Below are positions 6,653-21,332 of a stretch of 64,000 nt of DNA, piece after piece. Positions within the stretch are counted from its first letter, which is position 1. Each line of letters begins with the position of its first letter. The stretch is from Myxococcales bacterium (GTDB lineage Bacteria > Myxococcota > Polyangia > Polyangiales > Polyangiaceae): contig PLXW01000049.1 in NCBI GenBank assembly GCA_003151595.1, forward strand, positions 1 to 64,000. Reading direction: 5' to 3'. The notes beneath the pieces were generated by a model. It was not told the origin of the DNA. It did no database searches and worked only from the letters and a program-made list of their open reading frames with translations. A program made the position numbers and the translations under genes.

Positions 6653-9118
6653 ATGTCGATCGCCCAAGACGTGCGCTTCGCGCTGCGGCTCCTCCGGAAG
6701 ACGCCCGCGTTCACGTTCGTCGCCGTCCTCACGCTGGGGCTCGCGGTCGCGGCGAACACGGTCGTGTTCAGCGTCGTCAACGCGGTGCTCCTCCGGCCAC
6801 TGCCGTACCCCGACTCGGGGCAGCTCGTTCGACTCGACTCGCAGTTCATCACGCAAGGGCTGATGAAGTTCTGGGTCTCGGCCCCCGAGTACCTCGCCAT
6901 CGCGCGCGAGGCGCACTCCTACGAGTCGATCGGCGCGTGGACCGGTGACAGCGTGAACCTCACCGGAGGCGATCAGCCCGTGGCGGTCGACGCCGTCGAC
7001 GCGACCGCGACCTTCTTGCCAACCGTCGGAGTGCCGCCGCTCCTCGGCCGGTACTTCGACGCCAGCGAAGACACGCCGGATCCGGTGCGCGCGATCGTCA
7101 TCGGCTACGGGCTGTGGCAACGCGCGTTCGGCGGTGACCCGAACGTGATCGGCCGGAGCGTCCAGATCCAAGCCATCCCCGTCACGATCGTCGGCGTGAT
7201 GCCGAAGGGGTTCGACTTTCCGCAGGCCGGGACCGAGGTGTGGATTCCCGTTCGAATCGATCCCGCCAAGGCGCGCGCCGGCAATCACTACCTGACGCTC
7301 ATCGGGCGCCTCAAGAGCGGCGTCGGGCCCGACGCGGCGCGCGCCGAGATGGCGTCGCTCGCCGACCAGTGGAAGGCGGCGAATCCGAAGGGGCACACGA
7401 TCGCGCCGAAGCATCCGATCTTGATCACGCGCCTCTACGACGACGTCGTCGCCGACGTGAAGCTCGCGCTCCTCACGCTCCAAGCGGCGGTCGTGTTCGT
7501 GCTGCTGATCGCCTGCGCGAACATCTCGAACTTGCTGCTCGCGCGGGCTGAAGCGCGGAGCGGCGAGATCGCGATCCGCGCGGCCATCGGCGCCACGCGC
7601 GCGCGGATGGCGCGGCAGTTCCTGACCGAGAGCATCGTGCTGGGAGTGCTCGGCGCGATCGTGGGGATCGTGCTCGCGGTGTGGGGGCTCGACGCGACGA
7701 TCGCGCTGTTGCCCGACGGCGTCCCGCGCGCGAACGAGATCGCGCTCGACCCGATGGTGCTCGCCTTCGCGATCGGGATCTCGATCGCGGCGAGCCTCGT
7801 GTTCGGACTCGCGCCGATCCTCCACACGCACGGCAACCTCGGCGAGACGCTGCGCAACGCTGCGCAGCGCGCGACCGGCAGCGCGCGAAAGCAGCTGTTT
7901 CGCCGCGCGCTCGTGGTCGTGGAGGTTGGCCTGGCGATCGTGCTCGTGACCGGCGCGGGGTTGATGGTGCGGAGCCTCGTGCGTCTTCAGCACGTGGACC
8001 TCGGCTTCGAGCCGCGCGGTCTCTTGACGCTCGACCTCCAGCTCCCGGCGCGCACGTACACGACCGACGAACAGATGCAGACGTTCTGGAAGCGGCTGCG
8101 TGAAGGGGCGGCGGCGCTGCCGGGCGTGAAGTCGGCGACGGTCGTGTATGGGGTTCCGCCATCGCGGCAGCTGATGGCGAACGACTTCGAGATCCCCGGG
8201 CGCGCGATGCCGGGGAAGGACGAGCCGGGCTGGAACGTCGACTTCTGGCAGTCGGCGACCGACGGGTTCCTGGAGACGCTCGGCGCGCACTTGATCGAAG
8301 GGCGCACGATCTTGCCGACCGACACGGACACGTCGCCGCCGGTGATCCTCGTCAATGCGGCGTTCGAGAAGCGCTTCTTTCCCGGCGAAACCGCGATCGG
8401 CAAGCGCGTCAGCCTCTCGCCGGGAAGCAACGGGCCCGACAAGCCCGACACGATCTCGACGATCGTCGGCGTCGTCGCCGACATCAAGCAGCAGGGGGTC
8501 GAGGCAAAGGCAGGGACCGAGGCGTTCATTCCGCTTCGCCAATCGAGCCTGCTCGGCTTTCAGCCGCTTCAAGCGAAGCTCCTCGTTCGGGCCGAAGGAG
8601 ACCCGCGCGCGCTGTTCGGATCGATGCGCGCGTTCGTGGCGTCGATCGATCCCAACTTGCCGATCGCGTATCTGCGCACGATGGACCGCGTCGTGGCCGA
8701 TGCGATCGCGAAGCCGCGCTTCGTCGCCACGTTGCTGACGGTGTTCGCCGGGATCGCGCTGCTGATGGCGGCGATCGGGATCTACGGCGTGATGGCGTAC
8801 ACCGTCGAGCGCCGCACGCAGGAGCTCGGAATCCGCATGGCGCTCGGCGCGGATGCGGGGCGCTTGAAGCGAATGCTCGTGCGGCAGGGGCTGGTGGTCG
8901 CCGGCGTCGGCGTCGTGGTCGGGCTCGCGGCGGCTGGGGGCGTGAGCGTCGCGCTGCGAGCTTGGTTGGCGCACTTGCTGTTCGAAGTCGGGGCGCTCGA
9001 TCCGACGACGTATGCGCTCGTCATCGTGATCACGCTCGGCGTCGCGGCGCTCGCGAGCTACTTGCCGGCGCGACGCGCGACGCGGATTCATCCGATGGAG
9101 GCGATGCGCCATGACTAG
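6653..9118 (+). CDS. MacB/FtsX-type ABC transporter permease (ADOP family)
   Basis: Large inner-membrane permease of 821 residues of the duplicated FtsX type. It opens with the hallmark DVRFALRLLRKTPAFTFVAV and VFSVVNAVLLRPLPYPD, followed by a periplasmic MacB_PCD domain, a three-helix FtsX block (about residues 275-400, ACANISNLLLARAEARSGEIAIRAAIGATR), a second N-terminal helix and periplasmic domain, and a C-terminal FtsX block ending LPARRATRIHPMEAMRHD. It carries no ATPase; the separate ATPase is encoded four genes into the operon. ATG at 6653 is taken as start because homologous N-termini begin there. The stop overlaps the next ATG by eight bases. It probably works with the TolC-like and HlyD-like proteins to export a toxic compound or lipid from the periplasm. 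Confidence 0.9.
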   Translation: MSIAQDVRFALRLLRKTPAFTFVAVLTLGLAVAANTVVFSVVNAVLLRPLPYPDSGQLVRLDSQFITQGLMKFWVSAPEYLAIAREAHSYESIGAWTGDSVNLTGGDQPVAVDAVDATATFLPTVGVPPLLGRYFDASEDTPDPVRAIVIGYGLWQRAFGGDPNVIGRSVQIQAIPVTIVGVMPKGFDFPQAGTEVWIPVRIDPAKARAGNHYLTLIGRLKSGVGPDAARAEMASLADQWKAANPKGHTIAPKHPILITRLYDDVVADVKLALLTLQAAVVFVLLIACANISNLLLARAEARSGEIAIRAAIGATRARMARQFLTESIVLGVLGAIVGIVLAVWGLDATIALLPDGVPRANEIALDPMVLAFAIGISIAASLVFGLAPILHTHGNLGETLRNAAQRATGSARKQLFRRALVVVEVGLAIVLVTGAGLMVRSLVRLQHVDLGFEPRGLLTLDLQLPARTYTTDEQMQTFWKRLREGAAALPGVKSATVVYGVPPSRQLMANDFEIPGRAMPGKDEPGWNVDFWQSATDGFLETLGAHLIEGRTILPTDTDTSPPVILVNAAFEKRFFPGETAIGKRVSLSPGSNGPDKPDTISTIVGVVADIKQQGVEAKAGTEAFIPLRQSSLLGFQPLQAKLLVRAEGDPRALFGSMRAFVASIDPNLPIAYLRTMDRVVADAIAKPRFVATLLTVFAGIALLMAAIGIYGVMAYTVERRTQELGIRMALGADAGRLKRMLVRQGLVVAGVGVVVGLAAAGGVSVALRAWLAHLLFEVGALDPTTYALVIVITLGVAALASYLPARRATRIHPMEAMRHD

Positions 9119-10610
9119 ACGCGCGCGACGCCGGGGCGCGTCGACCGCGCTGTCGCTCGTCGTCTTCACAGCGACGAGCGTGCAGGCCATGACGCTCGAC
9201 GAGGCGCTCCATACGGCGCTGGCGAAGAACGCGGCGCTCGCGGGGAAGATCGTCGACGTCGACGTGGCCGACGCGCGCACGCTCCAAGCGGCGGGGCTCG
9301 ATGACTTCTCGGTGAACGCGGGCGCGACGTGGACGCACTCGCGCGGCTCGAACGTGGCCGCGCAGTCGACGCCGCTCCTTCCGTACGACTCGGTCGACGT
9401 GAACGCGTCGCTCACGCGCCCGCTCTCGACCGGCGGAACCGTGGCGCTCAAACTGGACGCGCCGTACGTGCGCCTGGGGTCGTCGCTCGTGGCGGGCGCG
9501 CCGGGCGACACCGGGCCGATCGACGCCTACCAGCCGAGCGCGCAGCTCTCGCTCACGCAGCCGCTCTTGCGCGGGCGCGGCTACGACGTGGCGCGCGCGC
9601 CGCAACGGCAAGCGCGCGCTCAGCGGGACGTCGCGGGGTGGGCCCTCGAAGAGGCCGCGTCGGAGCTCGCGCGCGACGTGTCGTTCGCGTACTGGGAGCT
9701 CGCGTACCAGAGTGGCGATCACGACTTTCGTCTGCAAGCGCTGGAAGCCGCGCGCATGCAGCTCCGCGCGGTAAACGCGCAGATCGACGTCGGCAAGCAG
9801 CCCCCGAGCGCGTCGGCCGAGGTCGAGGTGAGCATCGCGCAGCGCGAGGACGAGGCGATCGATTCGGAGAGCACGATCGTGGAGCGCGCGTCGGAGCTCG
9901 CGCGGCTGCTGGGAACGGATCGGGCGACTGTCTTGGTCACGCTCCGCGCGACGGACGCGCCGGCGATCTACGCGCCGCCCGACACCGATCTGGTCGCGCG
10001 CGCGCTCGATCGCAACGCGCAGATCGCGTCGCTTCGGGCGCAGGCCACGGCCACGACGATCGACGTCGACGTCGCCAAGAGCGCGCTCTCACCGCAGCTC
10101 GACGCGTTCGTGTCGGGCGGGCCGAGGGGCGTGGCGACCGATCCGTCGCCGGCGCTGCGGTCGCTGGCGACGCTCGGCGCGTACACCGTTCAAGCGGGGC
10201 TCGTGTTTCAAGAGCCCATCGAGCGGCGCACGCAGCGCGGCGCGCGCGATGCGGCGACCGGCCTCGTGGCCAAGGCGCGCTTCACCGAGGCCGACGCGCG
10301 CACCAGCGTGGCCAGCAGCGCGTCGATCGCGATCACCGAGCTTGCGTCGACGCGACGGCGGATCGAGGTGCTCGAGCGCGCGGTGAAGGTGGCGCAGCTC
10401 GACGTGGAGAGCGAAGAGGCGCGCTTTCAGGCGAACCGCTCGACGAGCTTCGACGTGCTCCGCCGGCAGCAAGCGCTGACCGACGTGCGCATTCGACTGC
10501 TCCGCGCGGCGGTCGACAATGCGAAGGCTGCGTCGACGATCGACGCGCTCACCGACGACATTCTCCTGCGCCACGGTCTCGCCGTGCGCGGAACGCGAGG
10601 GGCATCGTGA
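9111..10610 (+). CDS. TolC-like outer membrane efflux protein
   Basis: Outer-membrane channel component of 499 residues. A signal peptide with twin positive start (MTRRARRRGASTALSLVV) ends near SVQA. Then the outer membrane efflux (OEP) fold: LDEALHTALAKNAALAG, a beta segment DFSVNAGATWTHSRG, QLSLTQPLLRGRGYD, and long amphipathic helices rich in Ala, Arg and Glu such as ARFQANRSTSFDVLRRQQ, a conserved OEP segment near the second repeat end. It should form the trimeric exit duct for the tripartite pump. It overlaps the permease by eight bases and its stop overlaps the adaptor GTG (GTGA), so all are translationally coupled. Confidence 0.9.
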   Translation: MTRRARRRGASTALSLVVFTATSVQAMTLDEALHTALAKNAALAGKIVDVDVADARTLQAAGLDDFSVNAGATWTHSRGSNVAAQSTPLLPYDSVDVNASLTRPLSTGGTVALKLDAPYVRLGSSLVAGAPGDTGPIDAYQPSAQLSLTQPLLRGRGYDVARAPQRQARAQRDVAGWALEEAASELARDVSFAYWELAYQSGDHDFRLQALEAARMQLRAVNAQIDVGKQPPSASAEVEVSIAQREDEAIDSESTIVERASELARLLGTDRATVLVTLRATDAPAIYAPPDTDLVARALDRNAQIASLRAQATATTIDVDVAKSALSPQLDAFVSGGPRGVATDPSPALRSLATLGAYTVQAGLVFQEPIERRTQRGARDAATGLVAKARFTEADARTSVASSASIAITELASTRRRIEVLERAVKVAQLDVESEEARFQANRSTSFDVLRRQQALTDVRIRLLRAAVDNAKAASTIDALTDDILLRHGLAVRGTRGAS

Positions 10611-11893
10611 CCACGAAGCTCGACACGTCGCGATCGCACGGCGGCGGCACGGACGTCGCGCGCGAACGGCCGAAGGGAGTTCCGACGTTCGCGTACGTCG
10701 CGATCGGCATCCTCGCGGCCGCGGGGATCACGTTGGGGTTGGCGCGGATGCGGCGCGGAGCTCCGTCGGTGGAGCGGGCGACGGTGTGGATCGACACCGT
10801 GAAGCGCGGCTCCATGCTCCGCGAAGTCGAAGGGACGGGGACGCTCGTGCCCGAGCAAATTCGCTGGCTCACGGCGACCACGGCCTCGCGCGTCGCCGAC
10901 GTGCGCGCGCGATCAGGCGCGACGGTGGAGGCCACCACGGTCGTCATCGTCCTCGACAACCCCGACCTCGTCTTGCAGTCGCTCGAGGCCGATCGCCAGG
11001 AGACGGCCGCCGAGGCCGAGCTGGTGAACCTCGAGGCGCGCCTTCAGAACGAGCACCTCGCCCAGGAGTCGTCGGTCGTCGATCTCGACGCGCAGAAGAC
11101 CGAGAGCGCGCGGCGCGCGGCGGCCGACGACGAGCTGGCGAAGCGCGGGTTCCTATCGAAGCTGGAGATGGCGCAATCGCGCGGGAGGGCCGACGCGCTC
11201 GACGGCCGCGTGAAGCTGGAAAACAAGCGCCTCGGCGCGCTCGACCGCGAAGCGAACGCGCAGATCGCGTCGCAGCGCGCGCAGGTCGAGCGATTGAAAT
11301 CGATCGCCCAGTTTCGTCGCCGGCAGCTCGAAGACTTGAGCGTGAAGGCGGGGGTCGCCGGCGTGCTCGAAGACGTGCCGCTCCAGATCGGGCAGTGGGT
11401 CGTCCCCGGAACGGTGCTCGGCAAGATCGGCCAACCCGAGCGGCTCAAAGCGGAGCTCAAGATCGGCGAGACGCTCGCCAAGGACGTGCACGTCGGGCAG
11501 GCCGTCACGGTCGACACGCGCGGCGGCGGCGGCATCGTCCCTGGCAAGGTCACGCGCATGGACGGCTCGGTGCAGAACGGCACCGTGAAGATCGACGTCG
11601 GCTTCGACGTGCCGCTCCCTCCCGGCGCGCGCCCCGACCTGAGCGTCGACGGTCGCATCGAGATCGAGCGGCTCGATGACGTTCTCTTCATCGCGCGCCC
11701 GCCGGTGAGCGCGGCGCAGTCGTCGGTGACGCTCTTTCGCGTCGCGGGCGACGAGGCGCTGCGCGTGCCGGTGCACCTGGGGCGTTCGTCGGTGAAGACG
11801 ATCGAAGTGGCGAGCGGGTTGCGGGAAGGGGACGGCGTCATCTTGTCGGACACGACGGCGTGGTCGACGGTCGATCGCCTTCAGTTGAAGTGA
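10607..11893 (+). CDS. HlyD/MacA-type periplasmic adaptor
   Basis: Membrane-fusion protein of 428 residues that bridges the inner-membrane transporter and the TolC-like channel. A single N-terminal membrane anchor (FAYVAIGILAAAGITLGLA) follows a short cytoplasmic tail. Then come a first lipoyl half (TGTLVPEQIRWLTATTASRVADVRARSGATV), a coiled-coil hairpin from about residue 125 to 245 rich in Glu, Arg and Ala, the second lipoyl half (LEDLSVKAGVAGVLEDVPLQ), and a beta-barrel ending with VDGRIEIERLDDVLFIARPPV. The GTG start overlaps the channel stop by four bases. The long frame upstream of this GTG is a shadow of the channel gene. Confidence 0.88.
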   Translation: MTTKLDTSRSHGGGTDVARERPKGVPTFAYVAIGILAAAGITLGLARMRRGAPSVERATVWIDTVKRGSMLREVEGTGTLVPEQIRWLTATTASRVADVRARSGATVEATTVVIVLDNPDLVLQSLEADRQETAAEAELVNLEARLQNEHLAQESSVVDLDAQKTESARRAAADDELAKRGFLSKLEMAQSRGRADALDGRVKLENKRLGALDREANAQIASQRAQVERLKSIAQFRRRQLEDLSVKAGVAGVLEDVPLQIGQWVVPGTVLGKIGQPERLKAELKIGETLAKDVHVGQAVTVDTRGGGGIVPGKVTRMDGSVQNGTVKIDVGFDVPLPPGARPDLSVDGRIEIERLDDVLFIARPPVSAAQSSVTLFRVAGDEALRVPVHLGRSSVKTIEVASGLREGDGVILSDTTAWSTVDRLQLK

Positions 11894-11909
11894 TGAAACG
11901 AGGAACAGC

Positions 11910-12608
11910 ATGAACGCGGAGACGTTGATTCGGTTAAACGGCGTGACGAAGATCTTCACGACCGACGAAGTGGAGACGCACGCGCTCGCGGAAGCTCACC
12001 TCGAGGTGCAGCGCGGAGAGTTCCTCTCGATCGAGGGGCCGTCGGGGTCGGGGAAGACGACGCTCCTCTCCATCCTCGGCCTCCTCGACGCGCCCGATGC
12101 GGGGACGTACATGCTGGGCGGCGAGCGGGTCGAGGGGCTGTCGGCGCAGGAGGCGGCGCGGAGGCGCAACCGTCAGATCGGGTTCATCTTCCAGAGCTTC
12201 AACCTGATCGGAGACCTCACGGTCGCCGAGAACGTCGAGCTCCCGCTGACGTACCGCGACATGAGCGCGGCCGATCGGAAGCAGCGCGTCGAGAAGGCGC
12301 TGGAGCGGGTCGGGATGGCGCATCGCGCGAAGCACATGCCGGGGCAGCTGTCGGGTGGGCAGCAGCAGAGGGTCGCCGTGGCGCGCGCCGTGGCCGGAGA
12401 GCCGCTCATCCTCCTCGCCGACGAGCCGACCGGGAACCTCGACTCGCACAACGGCGACGTCGTCATGGGGCTCCTCCGCGATCTCCACGCAGCGGGGGCC
12501 ACGATCTGCATGGTCACGCACAACCCGGACTACGCAAAACAGGCCTCCCGCACGGTGAATCTGTTCGACGGGCGCATCGTCGGCGAGCGCCGGCAGGCCG
12601 AGGCGTGA
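11910..12608 (+). CDS. ABC transporter ATP-binding protein, LolD/MacB type
   Basis: Cytoplasmic ATPase of 232 residues powering the FtsX-type permease. Walker A GPSGSGKTT, Q-loop FIFQSFNLIGDLTV, signature LSGGQQQRVAVARA, Walker B LILLADEPTGNLDS and the switch His in MVTHNPDYA are all intact. The SFNLIGDLTVAENVELPL stretch is typical of the LolD/MacB subfamily. GAGGAA stands before the ATG with normal spacing. The gap to the adaptor gene is 16 bp, so it belongs to the same operon. Nothing is unusual in it. Confidence 0.93.
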   Translation: MNAETLIRLNGVTKIFTTDEVETHALAEAHLEVQRGEFLSIEGPSGSGKTTLLSILGLLDAPDAGTYMLGGERVEGLSAQEAARRRNRQIGFIFQSFNLIGDLTVAENVELPLTYRDMSAADRKQRVEKALERVGMAHRAKHMPGQLSGGQQQRVAVARAVAGEPLILLADEPTGNLDSHNGDVVMGLLRDLHAAGATICMVTHNPDYAKQASRTVNLFDGRIVGERRQAEA

Positions 12609-12697
12609 GCCAAACGTGAGTCGGGTGAAATTTTGCGCGCCGCTCGATCGACTTGCCCGTCGTGACCGCCGCCGTAGCTCGCCACGCTGAACGGACG

Positions 12698-14060
<1,363 letters not shown>

Positions 14061-14080
<20 letters not shown>

Positions 14081-15449
14081 CGCGGGCTCGGCACGACAGG
14101 TGACGTCGTACCCACGACGTCCGCGCCCGCGGGCGCTGGCGCATGATGCGCGCGTGATGTGGCTCTCGATCCTCGGCGGCGCGCCGGCGGTGGGCGTGGC
14201 GCTCGTGCTCATCGCCTCGGCGGACTTCGACGCGCGGAACGCCTGGACGCTCGGCGGGCTGGTGGTCACGTGCTGGCTCGGGTTCGCGGTGTCGTTGCGC
14301 GAAGAGGTGGTGCGCGCGCTCCAGACGATCGAGAACCTCGTCAGCGCCGTGCGGGAAGGTGACTACGCCTTTCGAGCGCGACGAGCGCACGGAGACGACG
14401 CGCTCTCCTGCGCGATGCGTGAGCTGAACGCTCTCGGCGGCGCGCTCCGCGAGCAGCGACTCGACGCCATGGAGGCCGCGGCGCTCCTCGACAAAGTGAT
14501 GAACGCGATCGACGTCGCCGTCTTCGCATTCGACGGCGATCGAAAGCTCCGACTGACGAACCGCGCCGGCGAGCGCCTCCTCGCGGACGACGCGCGGATC
14601 GGTGCGACTGCCGAGAGCCTCGGTCTGGACACTTTGATCGAAGGCGAATCGCCGCGCACGATCGACGCGACGTTCGGCGCACGCAACGGGCCGTGGGAAC
14701 TCCGCACGGCGACGTTTCGACTGCGCGGGTTGCCGCACAGGCTGGTGGTGCTCTCCGACTTGCAGCGCGCGCTCCGCGAAGAAGAGCGGGTCGCGTGGCA
14801 GCGTCTCGTGCGCGTCCTGGGGCACGAGATCAACAACTCGCTCGCGCCGATCCAATCGATCGCCGCTCAGATGCACGAGGCTTCACTGCGTCCTTCCGCT
14901 TCGCGTGGGGGCGACTGGGAAGACGACCTGCGGAGCGGGCTCGCGGTGATCGCGCGTCGAGCCGAGGCGCTCGGTCGATTCACCGGCGCCTACGCAAAGC
15001 TCGCCCGCTTGCCGCGACCGAAGCGCGCATCGTTCGACGTCGACGCGTGGGTGCGTCGCGTGGCGGCGCTGGAGACGCGCGTGGCTGTGACCGTTCGCGG
15101 CGGACCGCATGTGACGATCGACGGCGACATCGATCAGCTCGACCAGCTCCTCATCAACCTCGTGAAGAACGCCGCCGAGGCCGCGAAGGAGACGCAGGGT
15201 CGCGTCGACCTCGCGTGGACACACGACGCGCGCGACGGCCTCGAGGTCTCCGTCGCCGACGACGGGCCCGGCATCGCGAGCACCGAGAATCTGTTCGTCC
15301 CGTTCTTCACCACGAAGGCGGAGGGGACCGGCATCGGTCTCGTCTTGAGCCGGCAGATCGCCGAGGCCCACGGCGGATCACTCGCCCTCGAGTCGAGGCC
15401 CCATGGCGCGCGCGGCTGCGTCGCCAGGCTCCGTTTGCCCTGGAAGTAG
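14061..15449 (+). CDS. NtrY/NtrB-like sensor histidine kinase
   Basis: Membrane histidine kinase of 462 residues. Two transmembrane helices (about 32-53 and 63-78) enclose only a ten-residue loop, so there is no periplasmic sensor domain. A HAMP-like segment follows, then a PAS-like domain (about 145-230). The H-box is VLGHEINNSLAPIQSI with the phospho-His at 255; N-box LLINLVKNAAEAA, G1 VADDGPGI and G2 TKAEGTGIGL complete the ATPase. The motif GHEINNSLAPI is typical of NtrY/NtrB partners of sigma-54 activators. The ATG lies inside the regulator gene, a 20-base overlap, so the two are a coupled pair. With no external domain it probably senses a membrane or cytoplasmic signal, perhaps pump activity. 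Confidence 0.9.
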
Positions 15450-15460
15450 CCGATCAAACA

Positions 15461-15481
15461 ATTTGCATGACAACGGCAAAT
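15461..15481. promoter_or_regulatory. Inverted repeat upstream of the lipase-TetR operon
   Basis: ATTTGC-N9-GCAAAT in a locally AT-rich patch, 22 bases before the lipase start. Its form and position fit an operator for the TetR-type regulator encoded as the second gene of this operon. This is a prediction from symmetry and context only. Confidence 0.4.
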
Positions 15482-15503
15482 AGTCGGGTCACAGTGCCTG
15501 CCT

Positions 15504-17051
15504 GTGAACACGCGGGGGGCGTTCGGTGGGTCGTGGATCGCGGCGCTCGCGCTGCTGGCGATAGCTTGCGCCTCGGGATCGGCGGCGCAGGCGACGGCTG
15601 ACGATCAGGGCCCGACGATCGCGAGCGCACCGACCGGCGACGCTTCGAGCGCGTCAGGGGCGTCCTTCGACGGTGGAGTCGTGGTGAGCGAGGACGGCGC
15701 GGCGTCGCTCGGAGACGACGCGGGCTCGCCCGGAGACGGGAGCGCGGCGTCGCCTCCGTTCGTCGGCGGTCCGGCGATCGCGTGCAACGACACGCCGAGC
15801 GGCGTCTACGTCACGCCTTCGGGGCTCTCACCGATGACGATGGGTGCGCGCGGCGCGATCGTTCGCTGCGCGCTCGACACGATGCTCTCGCAGAGCGACG
15901 TCGCCACCGAGCTCACGAACGCGAGCGACACCGGCGTCACTGCGACGAGCGGCGTCACGCTGTACCGGATCGCGTACCGCACGTACCGCGAAGACGGCGT
16001 GCCCGGCGTGGCCACCGCGCGCGTCTATCTCCCGACGAACCCGCGCGCGCTCCCGCTCCCGATCATTGCCGTGGCGCACCCCACAGTCGGGCTCGCGGCG
16101 AGCTGCGCGCCGTCGGAAGATCCGGCGTCGCTCCAGAACCTCGCACTCCCGTGGGCCGCCAGCGGCTTCGCCGTCATCGCCACCGACTACGCCGGCCTCG
16201 GCAACGAAGGGGTGCAGGGGTACGCCGGCAATCACGATCAAGCGCACTCGCTCCTCGACTCGGCGCGCGCGCTTCGTGCGCTGGTCGATGCGCGCGCGTT
16301 CGACGATCGCGTCGTGCTCGTCGGGCACAGCCAGGGGGGCGGCGCGGTGCTGGCGGCACAAGGGCTGGCTGGCGCGTACGGCGCGGGGGGCACCGTCGTC
16401 GCCGCGATCGTCTTCGCGCCCGAGTACTTCTCGCGCCTCGACTCGTTCTCGTACGTCGCGATGATGCGCGAGCCGAACGCGCTCACGATCTCCACCGGCA
16501 TCAGCAAGCCCGTCGTGGCCGCCATGCGCGACTACGCCTTCGGTTACAATCAGCTCGGCGCGGCGAGCGCGAACGTCACGTTCCCGGCCGGGCTCCAGGG
16601 GATGACGAGCGCCATCACGACGCTCTGCCAGACGCCGTTCGGCGCGTATGTTCAAGGCGTGGCGGTCCACGTCGGCGACATCTTCGATCCCCCGTTCAGC
16701 GCGTCGTTCCTGGCGTGCGTCGACGGCACGAGCGGGTGCACCGGGACGGGGAGCGCGCTCTACGACTGGATGGCGAACGATCTCGTCGCGCCGGACCCCG
16801 CGGGAGCGCCGATGCTCTACTTCCAGGGGCTGGCCGACATCATCATGCCCGCGAACGAAGAGGCCGCGTGCAACGTGGCCGCGCTCCAGAGCGGCGGGGT
16901 CTCGGTGCAAGTCTGCGTCGACGCGACGGCGCAGCACACCGATCTTCCACAACGGAACATCGGGCTCGCGTTGCAATGGACCCTGGCCAAGCTCGCCGGG
17001 ACCGAGCTTCCCACCTGCTCTGCGTCGGGGATGCCGGCGTGCTCGCCTTGA
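15504..17051 (+). CDS. Secreted lipase-like alpha/beta hydrolase, probable lipoprotein
   Basis: Exported hydrolase of 515 residues resembling the secretory-lipase (LIP) family. The N-terminal hydrophobic run ALALLAIAC ends at a Cys that probably anchors it to the membrane, although the -3 residue is Ala rather than Leu. A long Ser/Gly/Asp linker (about 25-88) precedes the catalytic domain. The nucleophile elbow is GHSQGG (S276); the Asp is probably in GLADIIMP and the His in TAQHTDLP. Paired Cys residues suggest disulfides. The start is GTG at 15504. It is fused to the TetR gene by a TTGA overlap, so the regulator is likely to control this enzyme. Confidence 0.8.
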   Translation: MNTRGAFGGSWIAALALLAIACASGSAAQATADDQGPTIASAPTGDASSASGASFDGGVVVSEDGAASLGDDAGSPGDGSAASPPFVGGPAIACNDTPSGVYVTPSGLSPMTMGARGAIVRCALDTMLSQSDVATELTNASDTGVTATSGVTLYRIAYRTYREDGVPGVATARVYLPTNPRALPLPIIAVAHPTVGLAASCAPSEDPASLQNLALPWAASGFAVIATDYAGLGNEGVQGYAGNHDQAHSLLDSARALRALVDARAFDDRVVLVGHSQGGGAVLAAQGLAGAYGAGGTVVAAIVFAPEYFSRLDSFSYVAMMREPNALTISTGISKPVVAAMRDYAFGYNQLGAASANVTFPAGLQGMTSAITTLCQTPFGAYVQGVAVHVGDIFDPPFSASFLACVDGTSGCTGTGSALYDWMANDLVAPDPAGAPMLYFQGLADIIMPANEEAACNVAALQSGGVSVQVCVDATAQHTDLPQRNIGLALQWTLAKLAGTELPTCSASGMPACSP

Positions 17052-17638
17052 AAGAAGAAGTGGTCGCGAAGGTCGACGGGCGGCGCGAGCGGACGAAGCG
17101 GACGCGCGCGGCGATCGTGCTGGCGCTGACGGAGCTGCTCGACGAAGGGCGCATCGAGCCGACCGCGGCGGAGATCGCGGAGCGGGCAGCGGTCGCGGTG
17201 CGATCGATCGCGCAGCACTTCGCGACGCGCGAGGACCTGCTCTTGGCGGTCGCCGACCATCACCGGGAGCGACTGGCGCACGAGGTCGTCGATCCGCGCG
17301 CGTCGTTCGACGATCGCCTGGCGCGCTTCGCGTCGGTGCGCGCGAAGCTCCTCGAAGCGTCGCGGGCGATGCGCGGCGCGGCGGCCGTGGTGCTCGCGCG
17401 ATCGCCGGCGGTGGCGCGCACGTTGGAACGCGTGGCGAAGGAGCGGCGCGCGGAGACGGCGCGGACGTTCGAGCGCGAGATCGCGGCCACGAAGGATCCC
17501 GACGCGACCGAGCGAACGCTCGCGCTCGTGACGTCGGGGCGCGCGTGGGACGCGATGCGGAGCGAGCTCGGTCTCGGCGCGAAGGCTGCGAAGGACCACG
17601 TGGCGAAGATGATCCGCGTCGCGGTGAATCGCGTCTGA
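17048..17638 (+). CDS. TetR-family transcriptional regulator
   Basis: Protein of about 196 residues. The N-terminal HTH is recognisable: RTRAAIVLALTELLDEG, then TAAEIAERAAVAVRSIAQHF and the LLLAVADHH helix 4. The ligand-binding part is all helical and too divergent to name an inducer. The TTG at 17048 overlaps the lipase stop (TTGA) and is the most natural start; GTG at 17060 is an alternative and would leave the HTH intact. Co-transcription with the lipase suggests a local repressor, perhaps acting on the inverted repeat in front of the operon. Confidence 0.8.
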   Translation: MKEEVVAKVDGRRERTKRTRAAIVLALTELLDEGRIEPTAAEIAERAAVAVRSIAQHFATREDLLLAVADHHRERLAHEVVDPRASFDDRLARFASVRAKLLEASRAMRGAAAVVLARSPAVARTLERVAKERRAETARTFEREIAATKDPDATERTLALVTSGRAWDAMRSELGLGAKAAKDHVAKMIRVAVNRV

Positions 17639-17756
17639 CCGCATGTAAGATCACGGCGTGCGCCCCGCCGCTCTCGTCGCCGTGCTCGCTCTCGCTTCGG
17701 TCGCGTGCGATGCGTCGCGCGCGAAGAGCGCCGCGCCCACGGCGGCATCGTCTTCG

Positions 17757-21284
<3,528 letters not shown>

Positions 21285-21332
21285 CGGATCATCGTACTCG
21301 ATGGTGGCGCGAGAGGACCGCGCGCGAGTGGC

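Noticed and set aside
6506..9511. A 1001-residue open frame on the minus strand
   Set aside because: It is antisense to the permease and the channel gene, with no family motifs.
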